In this document: positions 37,376-44,956 of the stretch, piece by piece
Layout of the letters: each line of letters opens with the position of its first letter
Position numbering within the stretch: position 1 is the stretch's first letter
NCBI RefSeq assembly: GCF_030056665.1
Contig: NZ_JASHIG010000021.1
Origin: Flectobacillus roseus
GTDB taxonomy: Bacteria; Bacteroidota; Bacteroidia; Cytophagales; Spirosomataceae
Length of the DNA: 64,000 nucleotides
Direction: 5' to 3' (one strand)
Program-made: the position numbers and the translations under genes
The notes under the pieces: generated by a model
What the model saw: the letters and a program-made list of their open reading frames with translations, nothing else
What the model was told of the DNA's origin: nothing
Databases searched by the model: none

Positions 37376-37560
37376 AGCTTGAAATTTGTTATTAACGTTT
37401 GGATATCAGCTTGAGACTTAATTTTACCCTCATATCGAGGGTTCAATTTTCTCAGCTTTTGAAGTTGTTTGTTCGGCACTGTTACTTGGTTTTGCTCAAC
37501 TTGTTTTCTGAAAACAGGAGCGAAGAAGCGTAAAGCTTCAAAACGGTGTGTGGCTGTCAT
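37372..37560 (-). CDS. hypothetical small early protein
   Basis: 62 residues, basic and helical, no recognised motif. Overlaps the next gene by 4 bp. A TGTGGAAAA box (a degenerate DnaA-box form) lies just upstream at 37561. Confidence 0.45.
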   Translation of the reverse strand: MTATHRFEALRFFAPVFRKQVEQNQVTVPNKQLQKLRKLNPRYEGKIKSQADIQTLITNFKL

Positions 37561-37664
37561 TGTGGAAAATTTGGCATAGAAAATCCTAGACTAGAATTGT
37601 AGATGATTCTAGCAAAAACGGCTATTCTACGCAGTGTGGATTGATTTTGTACTAATTGTGATGC

Positions 37665-37859
37665 CTATACGACATCGAGTGAGTGAGCGTGAACGAGCTT
37701 GTCAAGTATTCTATCACGCTGCTTCTTAAGCTGAGCGTTACCAGAATTGTTTCTGAAAATAATCAGGTTCGACAAGATGATTGCTTCTTCTTTGGTCAGC
37801 TCTACCATCGAAGTTTGTTTATAGCTCTCATCGGGTTTGTACTTTATCATTTCGATCAT
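37665..37859 (-). CDS. hypothetical small early protein
   Basis: 64 residues, helical. Its start lies 31 bp inside the end of the upstream gene, which fits translational coupling. No family recognised. Confidence 0.45.
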   Translation of the reverse strand: MIEMIKYKPDESYKQTSMVELTKEEAIILSNLIIFRNNSGNAQLKKQRDRILDKLVHAHSLDVV

Positions 37860-38298
37860 CGTACAATTGTTGTGAAATTTCTAGAGTAAAATCATTCAGG
37901 TCGTCAAATTCACCGAATGTGTCTTTCAACACATCGTTGTCGTTGTACCAGCTTCTGAACGACTGTGCTGATACACTTGGCTGCCAATCTGTAAGAGCTT
38001 TATCCAGTTTGGAAAGTACTGGAGTAACCTCAAAGCTCTGCGTCTGGAGATAATCATACAAGGCTTTTGCCTCATAATACTCCAACTGAATTTTCTTGCC
38101 TTTAATAGGTATGCTTACATCGCCAGGAAGCTTCGTAAAATACCTACTGTACACACTTGCCAAAATAGTTTCAATTGGCACACCAGCCGACTTGTTGAAA
38201 CTAATATGAGACTTCACATATTCATCACATTTTCGAGTGTAAAACCTAAGTATTTGATACTCATCTAATGTGACTTTAATTGGAACAGGCTGAATCAT
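37828..38298 (-). CDS. hypothetical early protein near the putative origin
   Basis: 156 residues, helical, with no recognised domain. It overlaps the upstream gene at one base and both lie directly beside the DnaA-box cluster, so a role in phage replication is possible but unproven. Confidence 0.5.
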   Translation of the reverse strand: MIQPVPIKVTLDEYQILRFYTRKCDEYVKSHISFNKSAGVPIETILASVYSRYFTKLPGDVSIPIKGKKIQLEYYEAKALYDYLQTQSFEVTPVLSKLDKALTDWQPSVSAQSFRSWYNDNDVLKDTFGEFDDLNDFTLEISQQLYDDRNDKVQTR

Positions 38299-38852
38299 TA
38301 TAAATCATATTTGGCCTTCACATCAAAAAAATACCCTTCAACACGTCCCTGAGGAACACCAGAATTAACCAGTAAACGACAGTAGGTTTGAAGTTCCTGA
38401 AGATTTTTATATATACCTTTACCGTATTTGAAGTAGCTATCCCAATCAGTCTTTGTAGATACTACCTTCTTAGGCTTATCTTCTGGCTTTATCCCTCCAT
38501 TTGCCTTTACTCTTTCACAAAAGTCGATAAGAGGTTGAATATGATTGAATCTTGGACCAATTTCATACGATCCTGAAGTTATGTACAATAATCGTTCATC
38601 ATTAACTTTTCCAGTTCTACTATTCGTATAGAACTCAATAACTGTTGCTTTGTACAAATTACCCGTAACAATACGGCTAACATAGTCTACAAAGGCTTTT
38701 ACCTTATCTACAGGCTCAGCATGGTTTTTATGCTTGTTATAGCCTTCTAAGTCTAAGACATTGCCGATTCGATATTCGGGCTTGAGGATAATAGCATGGC
38801 GATATGTGGATAATTCTCTATCACCTACGAATTTGAAACCTCTATTTGACAT
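38298..38852 (-). CDS. hypothetical early protein; diverged target of an array-2 spacer
   Basis: 184 residues, alpha/beta, first gene of the leftward operon and overlapping the DnaA boxes with its 5' end. Family not recognised; initiator or replication accessory is a reasonable guess from position. A spacer of array 2 (59492-59528) matches 38326-38362 at 29 of 37 positions, and translated in the coding direction both give the peptide GVPQGRVEGYFF, so the spacer was taken from a homologue of this gene in a related phage. Confidence 0.55.
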   Translation of the reverse strand: MSNRGFKFVGDRELSTYRHAIILKPEYRIGNVLDLEGYNKHKNHAEPVDKVKAFVDYVSRIVTGNLYKATVIEFYTNSRTGKVNDERLLYITSGSYEIGPRFNHIQPLIDFCERVKANGGIKPEDKPKKVVSTKTDWDSYFKYGKGIYKNLQELQTYCRLLVNSGVPQGRVEGYFFDVKAKYDL

Positions 38853-38890
38853 AATTGTGTGGGTATGTGTGTGGATAACTATGTGGAAAA
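38815..38890. other. DnaA-box cluster, putative phage replication origin
   Basis: TGTGGATAA (reverse complement of the perfect DnaA box TTATCCACA) occurs at 38815-38823 and 38870-38878, and TGTGGAAAA (TTTTCCACA) at 38882-38890, all in the same orientation. An AT-rich stretch follows from 38890 to 38990. Three boxes in 76 bp at the start of the early operon suggest a host-DnaA-dependent origin. Confidence 0.5.
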
Positions 38891-38998
38891 CTTTTGATTT
38901 TTAGCTACGTTTTTTATTTTTTTTCGTGCCTCCTAACTTTGTTAACTAGTGCTAACTAAGATAACTCTTTGTTAACCAAACTAAAGTTTGTAGAAGGA

Positions 38999-39490
38999 CA
39001 AGGCTGACCACTAACCGAATAACATGAAAATTCGGCGTTAAAAAAAAGCCTTGAGTGAAGGCAACGAAAAATCACGAAGGGCGAAAAATATCGAACCTTC
39101 AACTATATACGAAGACCTTGAGTGTAGCTACTCGCCCAGGGGCTTCTGACCTGATATGGTGTTGGTTTGTTACGAAGAATTGAACATGGCTTGAAACGGT
39201 TAAAATGAAATACTGGACAATATCAGGCTCATAGCCTCTCTCAGCACCGAGAGGCTAGATTTACGGAAGCGTTGGGACTCCTGCAAGCCCCGTGATAAGA
39301 ACGTTGTGCCTATTGGCTAAAGCTCGGCAATGTGGACCAAACCACAAACCCTCGTAAGGGCGCCAAATGGCTGCCGAAATATATGCTTACTTCTGTCTTG
39401 GTCGCAAGCAAAAGGGTAGCAGTATAATTACCGCTACAACTAGGATTATGATCTTATTCATTGAATATTGCCCCCTCAGTGAGGGGGCTT
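38999..39490. ncRNA. large multi-hairpin non-coding RNA candidate
   Basis: About 500 nt without a gene but with many helices: CAAGGCT/AGCCTTG (38999-39005/39047-39053) enclosing CCGAAT/ATTCGG (39015-39020/39030-39035); CCTGATAT/ATATCAGG (39150-39157/39220-39227); AGCCTCTC/GAGAGGCT (39233-39240/39249-39256); GTAGC/GCTAC (39416-39420/39433-39437); and a GC-rich hairpin GCCCCCTC/GAGGGGGC at 39470-39488. The strand is uncertain; a CUC-GUAA-GGG loop favours plus. A giant structured RNA beside phage tRNAs is the setting of GOLLD and ROOL RNAs, but I cannot identify the family by eye. Confidence 0.5.
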
Positions 39491-39519
39491 ATTGCAAATT
39501 AATAGTTCTACACCTATAG

Positions 39520-39596
39520 TGCCAGCAGTGGAGTCTCGAACCCACATCTAACCCTAAACACAACTAAAGGGCTTACATTACTTATGCTACACTGGC
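39520..39596 (-). tRNA. tRNA-like sequence with enlarged anticodon loop
   Basis: Reading leftward, GCCAGTG pairs with TGCTGGC (two wobbles), followed by a D-arm-like GCAT/ATGT and a T arm GTGGG-TTCGAGA-CTCCAC that contains one extra base. The anticodon stem GCCCT/AGGGT encloses a 12-nt loop instead of 7, so the anticodon cannot be assigned. It is either a degenerate tRNA or a tRNA mimic. Confidence 0.4.
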
Positions 39597-39689
39597 ATTT
39601 ACTCTCAAATCCCCTTGCAAGAATCTCACAAGGCAATTCCCCGAACATTCACTTATTTATTATTCTTATGAAAACTCTTTCTAAAATAA

Positions 39690-39710
39690 CCCCTCTATAC
39701 AATAGAGGGG
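39690..39710. terminator. 8-bp hairpin between tRNA-like genes
   Basis: CCCCTCTA pairs with TAGAGGGG around a 5-nt loop. It may end or process the leftward tRNA transcript; no T run is present. Confidence 0.4.
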
Positions 39711-39802
39711 TATTGGGCACTTACCTCTAAACCTATTTTAACTTAAATGAAAGAAAATCTGCCCTATAACTACCAAGGGGCTAACATCTTAGACGGATGT
39801 TG

Positions 39803-39875
39803 TGCGAAAGAGCAGATTCGAACTGCTAACCTTTAGTTTTTCAGACCAACGCTCTACCATTGGAGCTACTTCCGC
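39803..39875 (-). tRNA. tRNA-Phe (GAA)
   Basis: Full cloverleaf of 73 nt: acceptor GCGGAAG/CTTTCGC with one G-U pair, D arm GCTC/GAGC, anticodon stem TTGGT/ACTAA, loop CTGAAAA giving anticodon GAA, and T arm AGCAG-TTCGAAT-CTGCT. Discriminator A. CCA is not encoded, so the host enzyme must add it. Confidence 0.9.
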
Positions 39876-39930
39876 ATATTGACATGGACGACTTTCCATG
39901 ACAATTTTCAATATATATGGTTAAAAATTG

Positions 39931-40003
39931 TAGCGGGAGAAGGACTCGAACCTCCGACCTTGGGGTTATGAGCCCCACGAGCTACCTACTGCTCCATCCC
40001 GCA
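39931..40003 (-). tRNA. initiator-type tRNA-Met (CAT)
   Basis: 73 nt with loop CTCATAA (anticodon CAT). Three features mark an initiator: position 1 (T) cannot pair with position 72 (T); the anticodon stem carries consecutive G-C pairs (TGGGG/CCCCA); and the D stem GAGC/GCTC has A11-U24. T arm GGAGG-TTCGAGT-CCTTC. CCA is not encoded. It lies on the prophage beside tRNA-Phe. Confidence 0.85.
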
Positions 40004-40335
40004 ATTTTGTGGGGGTACGCCATTCCACAATGGCTCCACACATATTACCCCCAAACAACACACATTATCTTTTTTCTCTTCCAGACGATACGCTAGAGGC
40101 CAGATAAACAATACACGCCATCGTAACTCCACATATCAAAACCTCTATTGTATCAGTCATGGTTAGGTAAGGATTAAAGTTGATATGGAGGGGTTCAGAC
40201 CATTTGCGTCGCCAGTGGCTTTCGGCTTACGCATACCCCTCCAAAGTCTTTTATATTAATCATAATAAATGGGGGAAAAGGATTAACTTTAAGTCGCACA
40301 AAATAAATATCAACCTAACCCCCAATATCTTTTTT

Positions 40336-40977
40336 ATGTCTCGAAAGACATCCTGCAAAAGTTTCTTCGCCAAGGCAGCAGTAGAATATAATCTCGTCAT
40401 CCTCACTGAATTCACGAAGAAAATGATTATCGCTGGTTCGTCCTCCTTTGATCAAATTCCCGATCTTGAACCCGAATATGCCATACTTTATCACATGATA
40501 GAGGATAGGTCTTGCGAGTTTAGCCATAAGGCGTCTATACCAGTATTTTACAAAAAAGACCATAAGTACTTTATTAGTAATCAACTATTTGAGCTTCTTC
40601 AGAACGATAACAAAATTATAAACGGCTCTGAAGGTGGACTTGTAATGGGTAAATCTCACAACGATGGAGGGATTCCTGTCATTCAAAAAACACCTGATGG
40701 TTATCAGATCCTTGTTGAAGTAGAAGGTTACGAATACATTGTAAACCCTATATCATCAGCTAAATTCGACTTTTTATTAAGCCAAATAAATGATTCTATT
40801 CAGCCCGAAAATGACACAGTCGAAACTTACATGTTTGACACTTTCATAAAAGTTATTGATACGACTAATAGTCCTGTTATGCTAATTGACTATGCTAATC
40901 ATTTTGTAATTAATAGAGTAGCAACAAAACACAACTTGCTTAGAATTAATCAAATCAATAATTTTAAGTGGAAATAA
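40336..40977 (+). CDS. phage-type protein with SHNDGGI motif
   Basis: 213 residues from the ATG at 40336; a longer frame starting at 40180 has a basic N terminus without obvious conservation. The middle contains GKSHNDGGIPVIQ followed by EVEGYEYIVN, similar to the H-x-x-GG...GGEYVVN segment common in Bacteroidota phage and plasmid proteins of unknown role. It lies rightward between the tRNAs and the regulatory region. Confidence 0.5.
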   Translation: MSRKTSCKSFFAKAAVEYNLVILTEFTKKMIIAGSSSFDQIPDLEPEYAILYHMIEDRSCEFSHKASIPVFYKKDHKYFISNQLFELLQNDNKIINGSEGGLVMGKSHNDGGIPVIQKTPDGYQILVEVEGYEYIVNPISSAKFDFLLSQINDSIQPENDTVETYMFDTFIKVIDTTNSPVMLIDYANHFVINRVATKHNLLRINQINNFKWK

Positions 40978-41227
40978 TAGGGACTCTGTTTATGCTTAAT
41001 TCTACACCAACTAGATTTATGCATTCCCCATATTTCGCACGCTGCAAACGCTCTTTATTCATCATTATTATCTTTATTTTTTCGGTCAAAAATTTGACCT
41101 ACTGTAAGGTAAATAAAGAAAAAAATGAGCAGTAATCTATTCATTTCCATCTTGGTGATGAAATCATAAAATTTTTCCATCAGTAAATACGTTATACTCG
41201 AAATAGATTTTTAAAACACCTATAAAC

Positions 41228-41434
41228 ATGGAAAATCAACTCAACTTAGGCGACTATGTTCAAATTAGAACTACGCCTCAATTCACTGCTCAAATCGTAG
41301 CTTTTCTTCCTGACAACAATGTTTCTTGTCTTGTCAGAAATAATCAAACTTATTTTTCGATTATCGTTGACATTTCTTTGCTAGAGCAAAAGAAAAAATC
41401 TTCATTTTTTCTTCCACTAATGGTAATAGAATAA
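41228..41434 (+). CDS. hypothetical small protein
   Basis: 68 residues, beta-rich (QIRTTPQFTAQIVAFLPD), with a basic C terminus. No family recognised. It is followed by a hairpin terminator, so it is a single-gene unit. Confidence 0.5.
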   Translation: MENQLNLGDYVQIRTTPQFTAQIVAFLPDNNVSCLVRNNQTYFSIIVDISLLEQKKKSSFFLPLMVIE

Positions 41435-41448
41435 GAATCCAACAAATA

Positions 41449-41476
41449 GGGGAGAGTCAAACTACAACCTCTCCCC
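41449..41476. terminator. 7-bp GC-rich hairpin
   Basis: GGGGAGA pairs with TCTCCCC around a 14-nt loop between the rightward gene at 41228 and the leftward gene ending at 41527. Confidence 0.6.
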
Positions 41477-41526
41477 ATCATTTCGACAAACCACTTTTGG
41501 ATTGTCATCCTTCTAGCCACCAGCCG

Positions 41527-41745
41527 CTACTGGGGCATCCCTTCTGTATAATTTTTTCGTGCTCCTAATACAAGATCCTGAAAGTAGTCAAACTCCTCTT
41601 CAGTAAACATTACTTGTTTATTTATCTTGTAATCTAAAGTCCTAATAGTACACGCAAATTTTTCTGCATATCTCTTTCTGATCCTTGATTTGTCTTTAAG
41701 AACTTTAGATTTATAAGCCTTAATTACAACCTCTAAATCCATCAT
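41527..41745 (-). CDS. small basic regulator candidate (Cro-like position)
   Basis: 72 residues, helical and basic, with a possible DNA-binding helix pair (YAEKFACTIRTLDYKINKQ). It is divergent from the XRE repressor gene and its start lies 46 bp from the five iterons, so it is probably the early-side gene of the lysogeny switch. The assignment comes from position and size; the family is not recognised. Confidence 0.5.
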   Translation of the reverse strand: MMDLEVVIKAYKSKVLKDKSRIRKRYAEKFACTIRTLDYKINKQVMFTEEEFDYFQDLVLGARKNYTEGMPQ

Positions 41746-41790
41746 TATGCCGTTTATCCAATTTTATTGCGAAAAATTTGAACAAAAAAT

Positions 41791-41845
41791 CATTTCGTTG
41801 TAATTTCGCTTATTCTTCGTTGGAATTTCGTTACTATTTCGTTGT
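41791..41845. promoter_or_regulatory. five 11-bp operator iterons in the lysogeny switch
   Basis: The core TTCG occurs at 41794, 41805, 41816, 41827 and 41838, every 11 bp, within the unit (A/T)ATTTCGTTG. One helical turn per unit would place five protein sites on the same face of the DNA. It lies between the divergent genes at 41745 and 42061; the rest of that 315-bp gap is AT-rich promoter-like DNA. Confidence 0.65.
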
Positions 41846-42060
41846 TTGTGATACAAAGATTATGATTTATTTTAATGTGTCAAAGCAAAATAGCTGAAAA
41901 ATTTTAATGAATTTAAAATTAGTATATACCAACTTAACAGGTTGTTATTTAATGTTCTGATTATTAGCTATTTATCCTATTTCTAATATACATTGATATA
42001 AAGCTATAATTAATCGTTAAATATAATTTTAATATTTTTCATGTATTAAATGATTTTATT

Positions 42061-42477
42061 ATGAAAAACTTTAATGAAAGGTTGAAAAAGCTTTTAAAAG
42101 ATAGAGGAAGAAGTCAAAAGTCATTGACAACTTCAATTGGGATGTCTGAAGCTGGCTTTGTACAGATGATTAATAATAATAGTATCAAGGTTGAAACTTT
42201 GGAGAAAATCTGCCATGAGCTGGATGTGCCATTTTCATATTTTCTTGATGAAGAAGCTAGAGAGTTAGAACCTAAAGATGAGACTATTTGGGAAAGAATG
42301 GTTGATGATTTAATGTCTGAAGTGAAAAATTTGAAAATGCAAGTATATAGAAGAGATAACGTATTGAAAAAGAATGGCATAAATTTTCTTAACGTAAGCA
42401 AACAGAGAGGCGTTTTGACGAGACCTATTTTTTTGGCTAGTCACCAACGCGTTTGCTTACGCACTTACGCAAAGTAG
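42061..42477 (+). CDS. XRE-family HTH transcriptional regulator, putative prophage repressor
   Basis: 138 residues. The first 62 form an XRE/Cro-C1 helix-turn-helix (SQKSLTTSIGMSEAGFVQMI, with the recognition helix around residues 33-45). A short linker and a helical segment (about 75-105) may mediate dimerisation. There is no LexA-type protease domain, so induction would not be by self-cleavage. It is divergent from the gene at 41745 and likely binds the iterons between them. Confidence 0.8.
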   Translation: MKNFNERLKKLLKDRGRSQKSLTTSIGMSEAGFVQMINNNSIKVETLEKICHELDVPFSYFLDEEARELEPKDETIWERMVDDLMSEVKNLKMQVYRRDNVLKKNGINFLNVSKQRGVLTRPIFLASHQRVCLRTYAK

Positions 42478-42780
42478 CCGTAAGTCTCTCATTATCAATT
42501 GCAAAACAGTCCATGCTGGTCCACTATCACGGAAATGAGGTAAATAAAAGGCAATACTTAGGTGTTGCCTTTTTTATTTTATATCGTTTACTATCAGCAA
42601 AATACGCCTAAATCTCATCTAAACACGTTTCTTTTCGTCTCGCTTACAAACTCAGTTACACGTGTAATTTTCTACTTACATCACTTTTTCGAACTAGTGT
42701 TTTTGAGCATTTTTGAGGCTTAATTTTTTTTAAAAACCTACACAAATGCCAAAAAAACGCTCTTAAAGCAAGTTAACTAC
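42478..42780 (+). promoter_or_regulatory. intergenic region between repressor and integrase
   Basis: It holds a terminator (AAAAGGCAA with TTGCCTTTTT, 42546-42575), a 12-bp palindrome TTACACGTGTAA at 42656-42667 that could be an operator, and a 25-nt segment at 42500-42524 identical to part of an array-2 spacer. An AT-rich stretch before 42781 would serve the integrase promoter and may contain arm-type integrase sites. Confidence 0.55.
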
Positions 42781-43965
42781 ATGCAAATTAACTACTGGTT
42801 TCGTAAGTCTACAAAGAATCCAGAATTGGGAAATCTACAAGCGGTGATTAAAATTGATGGGGTAGAGTCCAAACCTTTCAGTACTGGAATTGACTGCGAA
42901 AAAAAAAATTGGAATCATGACCACAAATGTTTTGAGGGAAAGGGTAGTGCCCAAAAAGAAAAAGCGCTACACAATTTTGAGCAACGGATGCGTATGATTC
43001 TTACTACGCTAGAAGCCGAAAATCCAAATCAGTTCATTCACCCTTCAAAAATGATTGAATTACACCGTAATGACAAAGCTTCGAGGAAAAAACCTCAAGA
43101 AATTTTTACCATGCCCGATGCTATTAGGTTCTACAATGACTTAAGACAAGAACTTAATGAAGCAGGTCAGCTCGATGATGAAACATTAGAGAACGACACA
43201 AAGTATGCCAACAACGTTTTGAAGTTCTTGAGAGAAAAGAATCGAATAGCCAAAGCCGCTGTAGATTTTGATTTATCAGTCATGGATGAGTTTATTCATT
43301 ACATGAAAGTGCTTGGTCGAAAACCTTATTATATCAATAGGCATATTATGTGGATTAAATCAGTGCACAAGCAAGCCTACAAAAGAAACAAGATAAGTTT
43401 CAAGCCAGTAGAAGATATGGATTTGCTCAAGGTGAAACAAGAATTACCGAAGGTACTTGAGCCTTGGGAGGTGGATAAAGTATATGAGTATAAATTCAAA
43501 AAGTCTTTACAGGAAGTTGCCGACGCTTGGGTATTCTGTCAAGAGACATCTTTTTCGTATGCAGACTATATCTCCCTTAGAGATGAGTTTTTAAACGTGG
43601 ATGATGAAGGGATATATTGGATTATTTTTCCAAGAGAAAAGGTGGAAGAAAATAATTACATGACCCCTTTAAGTGATAGAGCATTAGAGATTATCAAAAA
43701 ATATGGTGGATCGCTTGCAGGACTTCCTAAACGCTCGAATCAAACCATGAATGTAAATCTCAAGGAAATAGCCAAATATGCAGGGGTAAACTCAAAGCTC
43801 CATTTCCACATGGCCAGAAAATCGTATGTTCACAATGCACTTAATTATAAAGGTATGAGAGATGTCACTATTGCACAAACGGTGGGATGGTCAGACACTA
43901 AGATGCTTAAGGTATATGCAAGGATTAACCGAAACGCAATAATTAAGGAGTTCTTTAAGAAGTAG
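42781..43965 (+). CDS. tyrosine recombinase (phage integrase)
   Basis: 394 residues with an N-terminal arm-binding domain (about 1-80), a SAM-like core-binding domain (about 100-210) and a catalytic domain. His343-x-x-Arg346 (HMAR) and the nucleophile Tyr379 (KVYARI) are present. The position of the first catalytic arginine reads TSFSYADY, with Ser, as in IntDOT-type enzymes of Bacteroidota, and the second His is Trp (VGWSD), as in Cre. Integrates and excises the phage DNA; placed at the right edge of the prophage. Confidence 0.85.
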   Translation: MQINYWFRKSTKNPELGNLQAVIKIDGVESKPFSTGIDCEKKNWNHDHKCFEGKGSAQKEKALHNFEQRMRMILTTLEAENPNQFIHPSKMIELHRNDKASRKKPQEIFTMPDAIRFYNDLRQELNEAGQLDDETLENDTKYANNVLKFLREKNRIAKAAVDFDLSVMDEFIHYMKVLGRKPYYINRHIMWIKSVHKQAYKRNKISFKPVEDMDLLKVKQELPKVLEPWEVDKVYEYKFKKSLQEVADAWVFCQETSFSYADYISLRDEFLNVDDEGIYWIIFPREKVEENNYMTPLSDRALEIIKKYGGSLAGLPKRSNQTMNVNLKEIAKYAGVNSKLHFHMARKSYVHNALNYKGMRDVTIAQTVGWSDTKMLKVYARINRNAIIKEFFKK

Positions 43966-43979
43966 TACTCGCTTGAATT

Positions 43980-44003
43980 ATAGCCCTGCAATTGCGGGGC
44001 TAT
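43980..44003 (+). terminator. terminator after the integrase
   Basis: ATAGCCCTGCA pairs with TGCGGGGCTAT with one wobble, followed by a short T-containing tail. Likely right end of prophage transcription. Confidence 0.7.
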
Positions 44004-44122
44004 CTTAAAAGGAAAGAACTTTACAAATATTTGTAATTTTAAATCCTCTTCATTTAAACGATGTTTTAACACCAACTAAACTTTAATTTTCAGCAATTTT
44101 TAAAACACCATTCAAATTCAAA

Positions 44123-44569
44123 ATGAAAAAAATTATTCTATCATCTTTAATTCTATTCTTTGTCTCGTGTAAAAAAGATGTGACACCAGATTATACACCT
44201 AACTTCCAAGGCTCCTACACCCAAAATTATGACGAACTTGGGACTAACCTTTATCGAACAAAGGGAACGTACAAATTTCTTATCACCAAGTCAGGTGAAA
44301 ATCAAGTTAAGATGGTTGTATCAAATACCTACGTTCTTACTAGAGCATCCGAAGTTATTGAACAAAGTACAAACTCAGTCACGCTTCAAGATGTTAAGTG
44401 TACCAGTGAAACAGAATTGAAAGTAGAAACAATTGCAACAAGCTCTACTGGCTCAACCCAACAAGCTACAGGCTCAGGCAAGTTAATAGGGAAAAACTTA
44501 AGACTTGACTTAACTTCAAGTGATGGCAAAAAATCAGTAAGTCAAACATTTTTATTAACTAAGGATTAA
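44123..44569 (+). CDS. small outer-membrane-type lipoprotein
   Basis: 148 residues with signal peptide and lipobox (LFFVSCKKD, Cys16). The mature part is beta-rich and Thr/Ser-rich. No family recognised. It lies between the prophage and array 1 and is probably a host gene. Confidence 0.65.
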   Translation: MKKIILSSLILFFVSCKKDVTPDYTPNFQGSYTQNYDELGTNLYRTKGTYKFLITKSGENQVKMVVSNTYVLTRASEVIEQSTNSVTLQDVKCTSETELKVETIATSSTGSTQQATGSGKLIGKNLRLDLTSSDGKKSVSQTFLLTKD

Positions 44570-44956
44570 TTGAAAAAGGCTTTAATGATTAAAGCCCGCA
44601 GATTTTAATAAATCCTTGAACACGTTTTGTGTTTGTCGATAAGATAAGCCTAAAGAACAAAACGTGTTCTTTCTGTATCCAAACATCTCTTATTGGCTAG
44701 AAAATGAAGTAAATTACTGTTTATCCACCTAATGTTCATTCGTTAGCTAGCGTAACTTTTCCTATTCTTTTTACTGATTATATAGAGTCTAATAAAGCCT
44801 CTATATTTAACTAATTTCAAGTGAGATTTTAGTATATTTGTTTATTAGCTGATAAAATAGGTACATTTTCAATATAACTAATCAATGTTTGGATATAAAA
44901 TTTTAAATATTTTATTGGTTAAATCTTTGATTATTAGTGAGTTGATTTTAGGGTCT
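44570..44956 (+). promoter_or_regulatory. AT-rich leader of CRISPR array 1
   Basis: 387 bp without a gene. The stretch next to the first repeat (about 44800-44956) is strongly AT-rich, as expected for a leader containing the array promoter. The other end of the array has a degenerate repeat, which supports this side being leader-proximal. No other signal seen. Confidence 0.55.

Larger units (their letters stand above)
509..44003. mobile_element. integrated tailed-phage prophage (approximate limits)
   Basis: The block contains the expected modules of a long-tailed phage: S49 prohead protease, major capsid protein, large terminase, portal, M15 endolysin, spanin-like protein, a 1519-residue tape measure protein, fibre proteins, XRE repressor and tyrosine integrase. 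Late genes read rightward; early and accessory genes at 32.8-38.9 kb read leftward and meet them at a 17-bp perfect hairpin. The integrase is the last phage gene on the right, so the right attachment site is expected between about 43.97 and 44.12 kb. I found no convincing long direct repeat to mark att sites, so the left limit is approximate and could lie outside the window. All reading frames look intact. Confidence 0.85.

Noticed and set aside
38999..39490. tmRNA, RNase P RNA or group I intron as identity of the structured region
   Set aside because: None of the conserved core sequences of these RNAs was seen on either strand.
43966..44122. Possible right attachment site
   Set aside because: No direct repeat longer than about 9 nt with the left part of the window could be found by eye, so no att site is reported.
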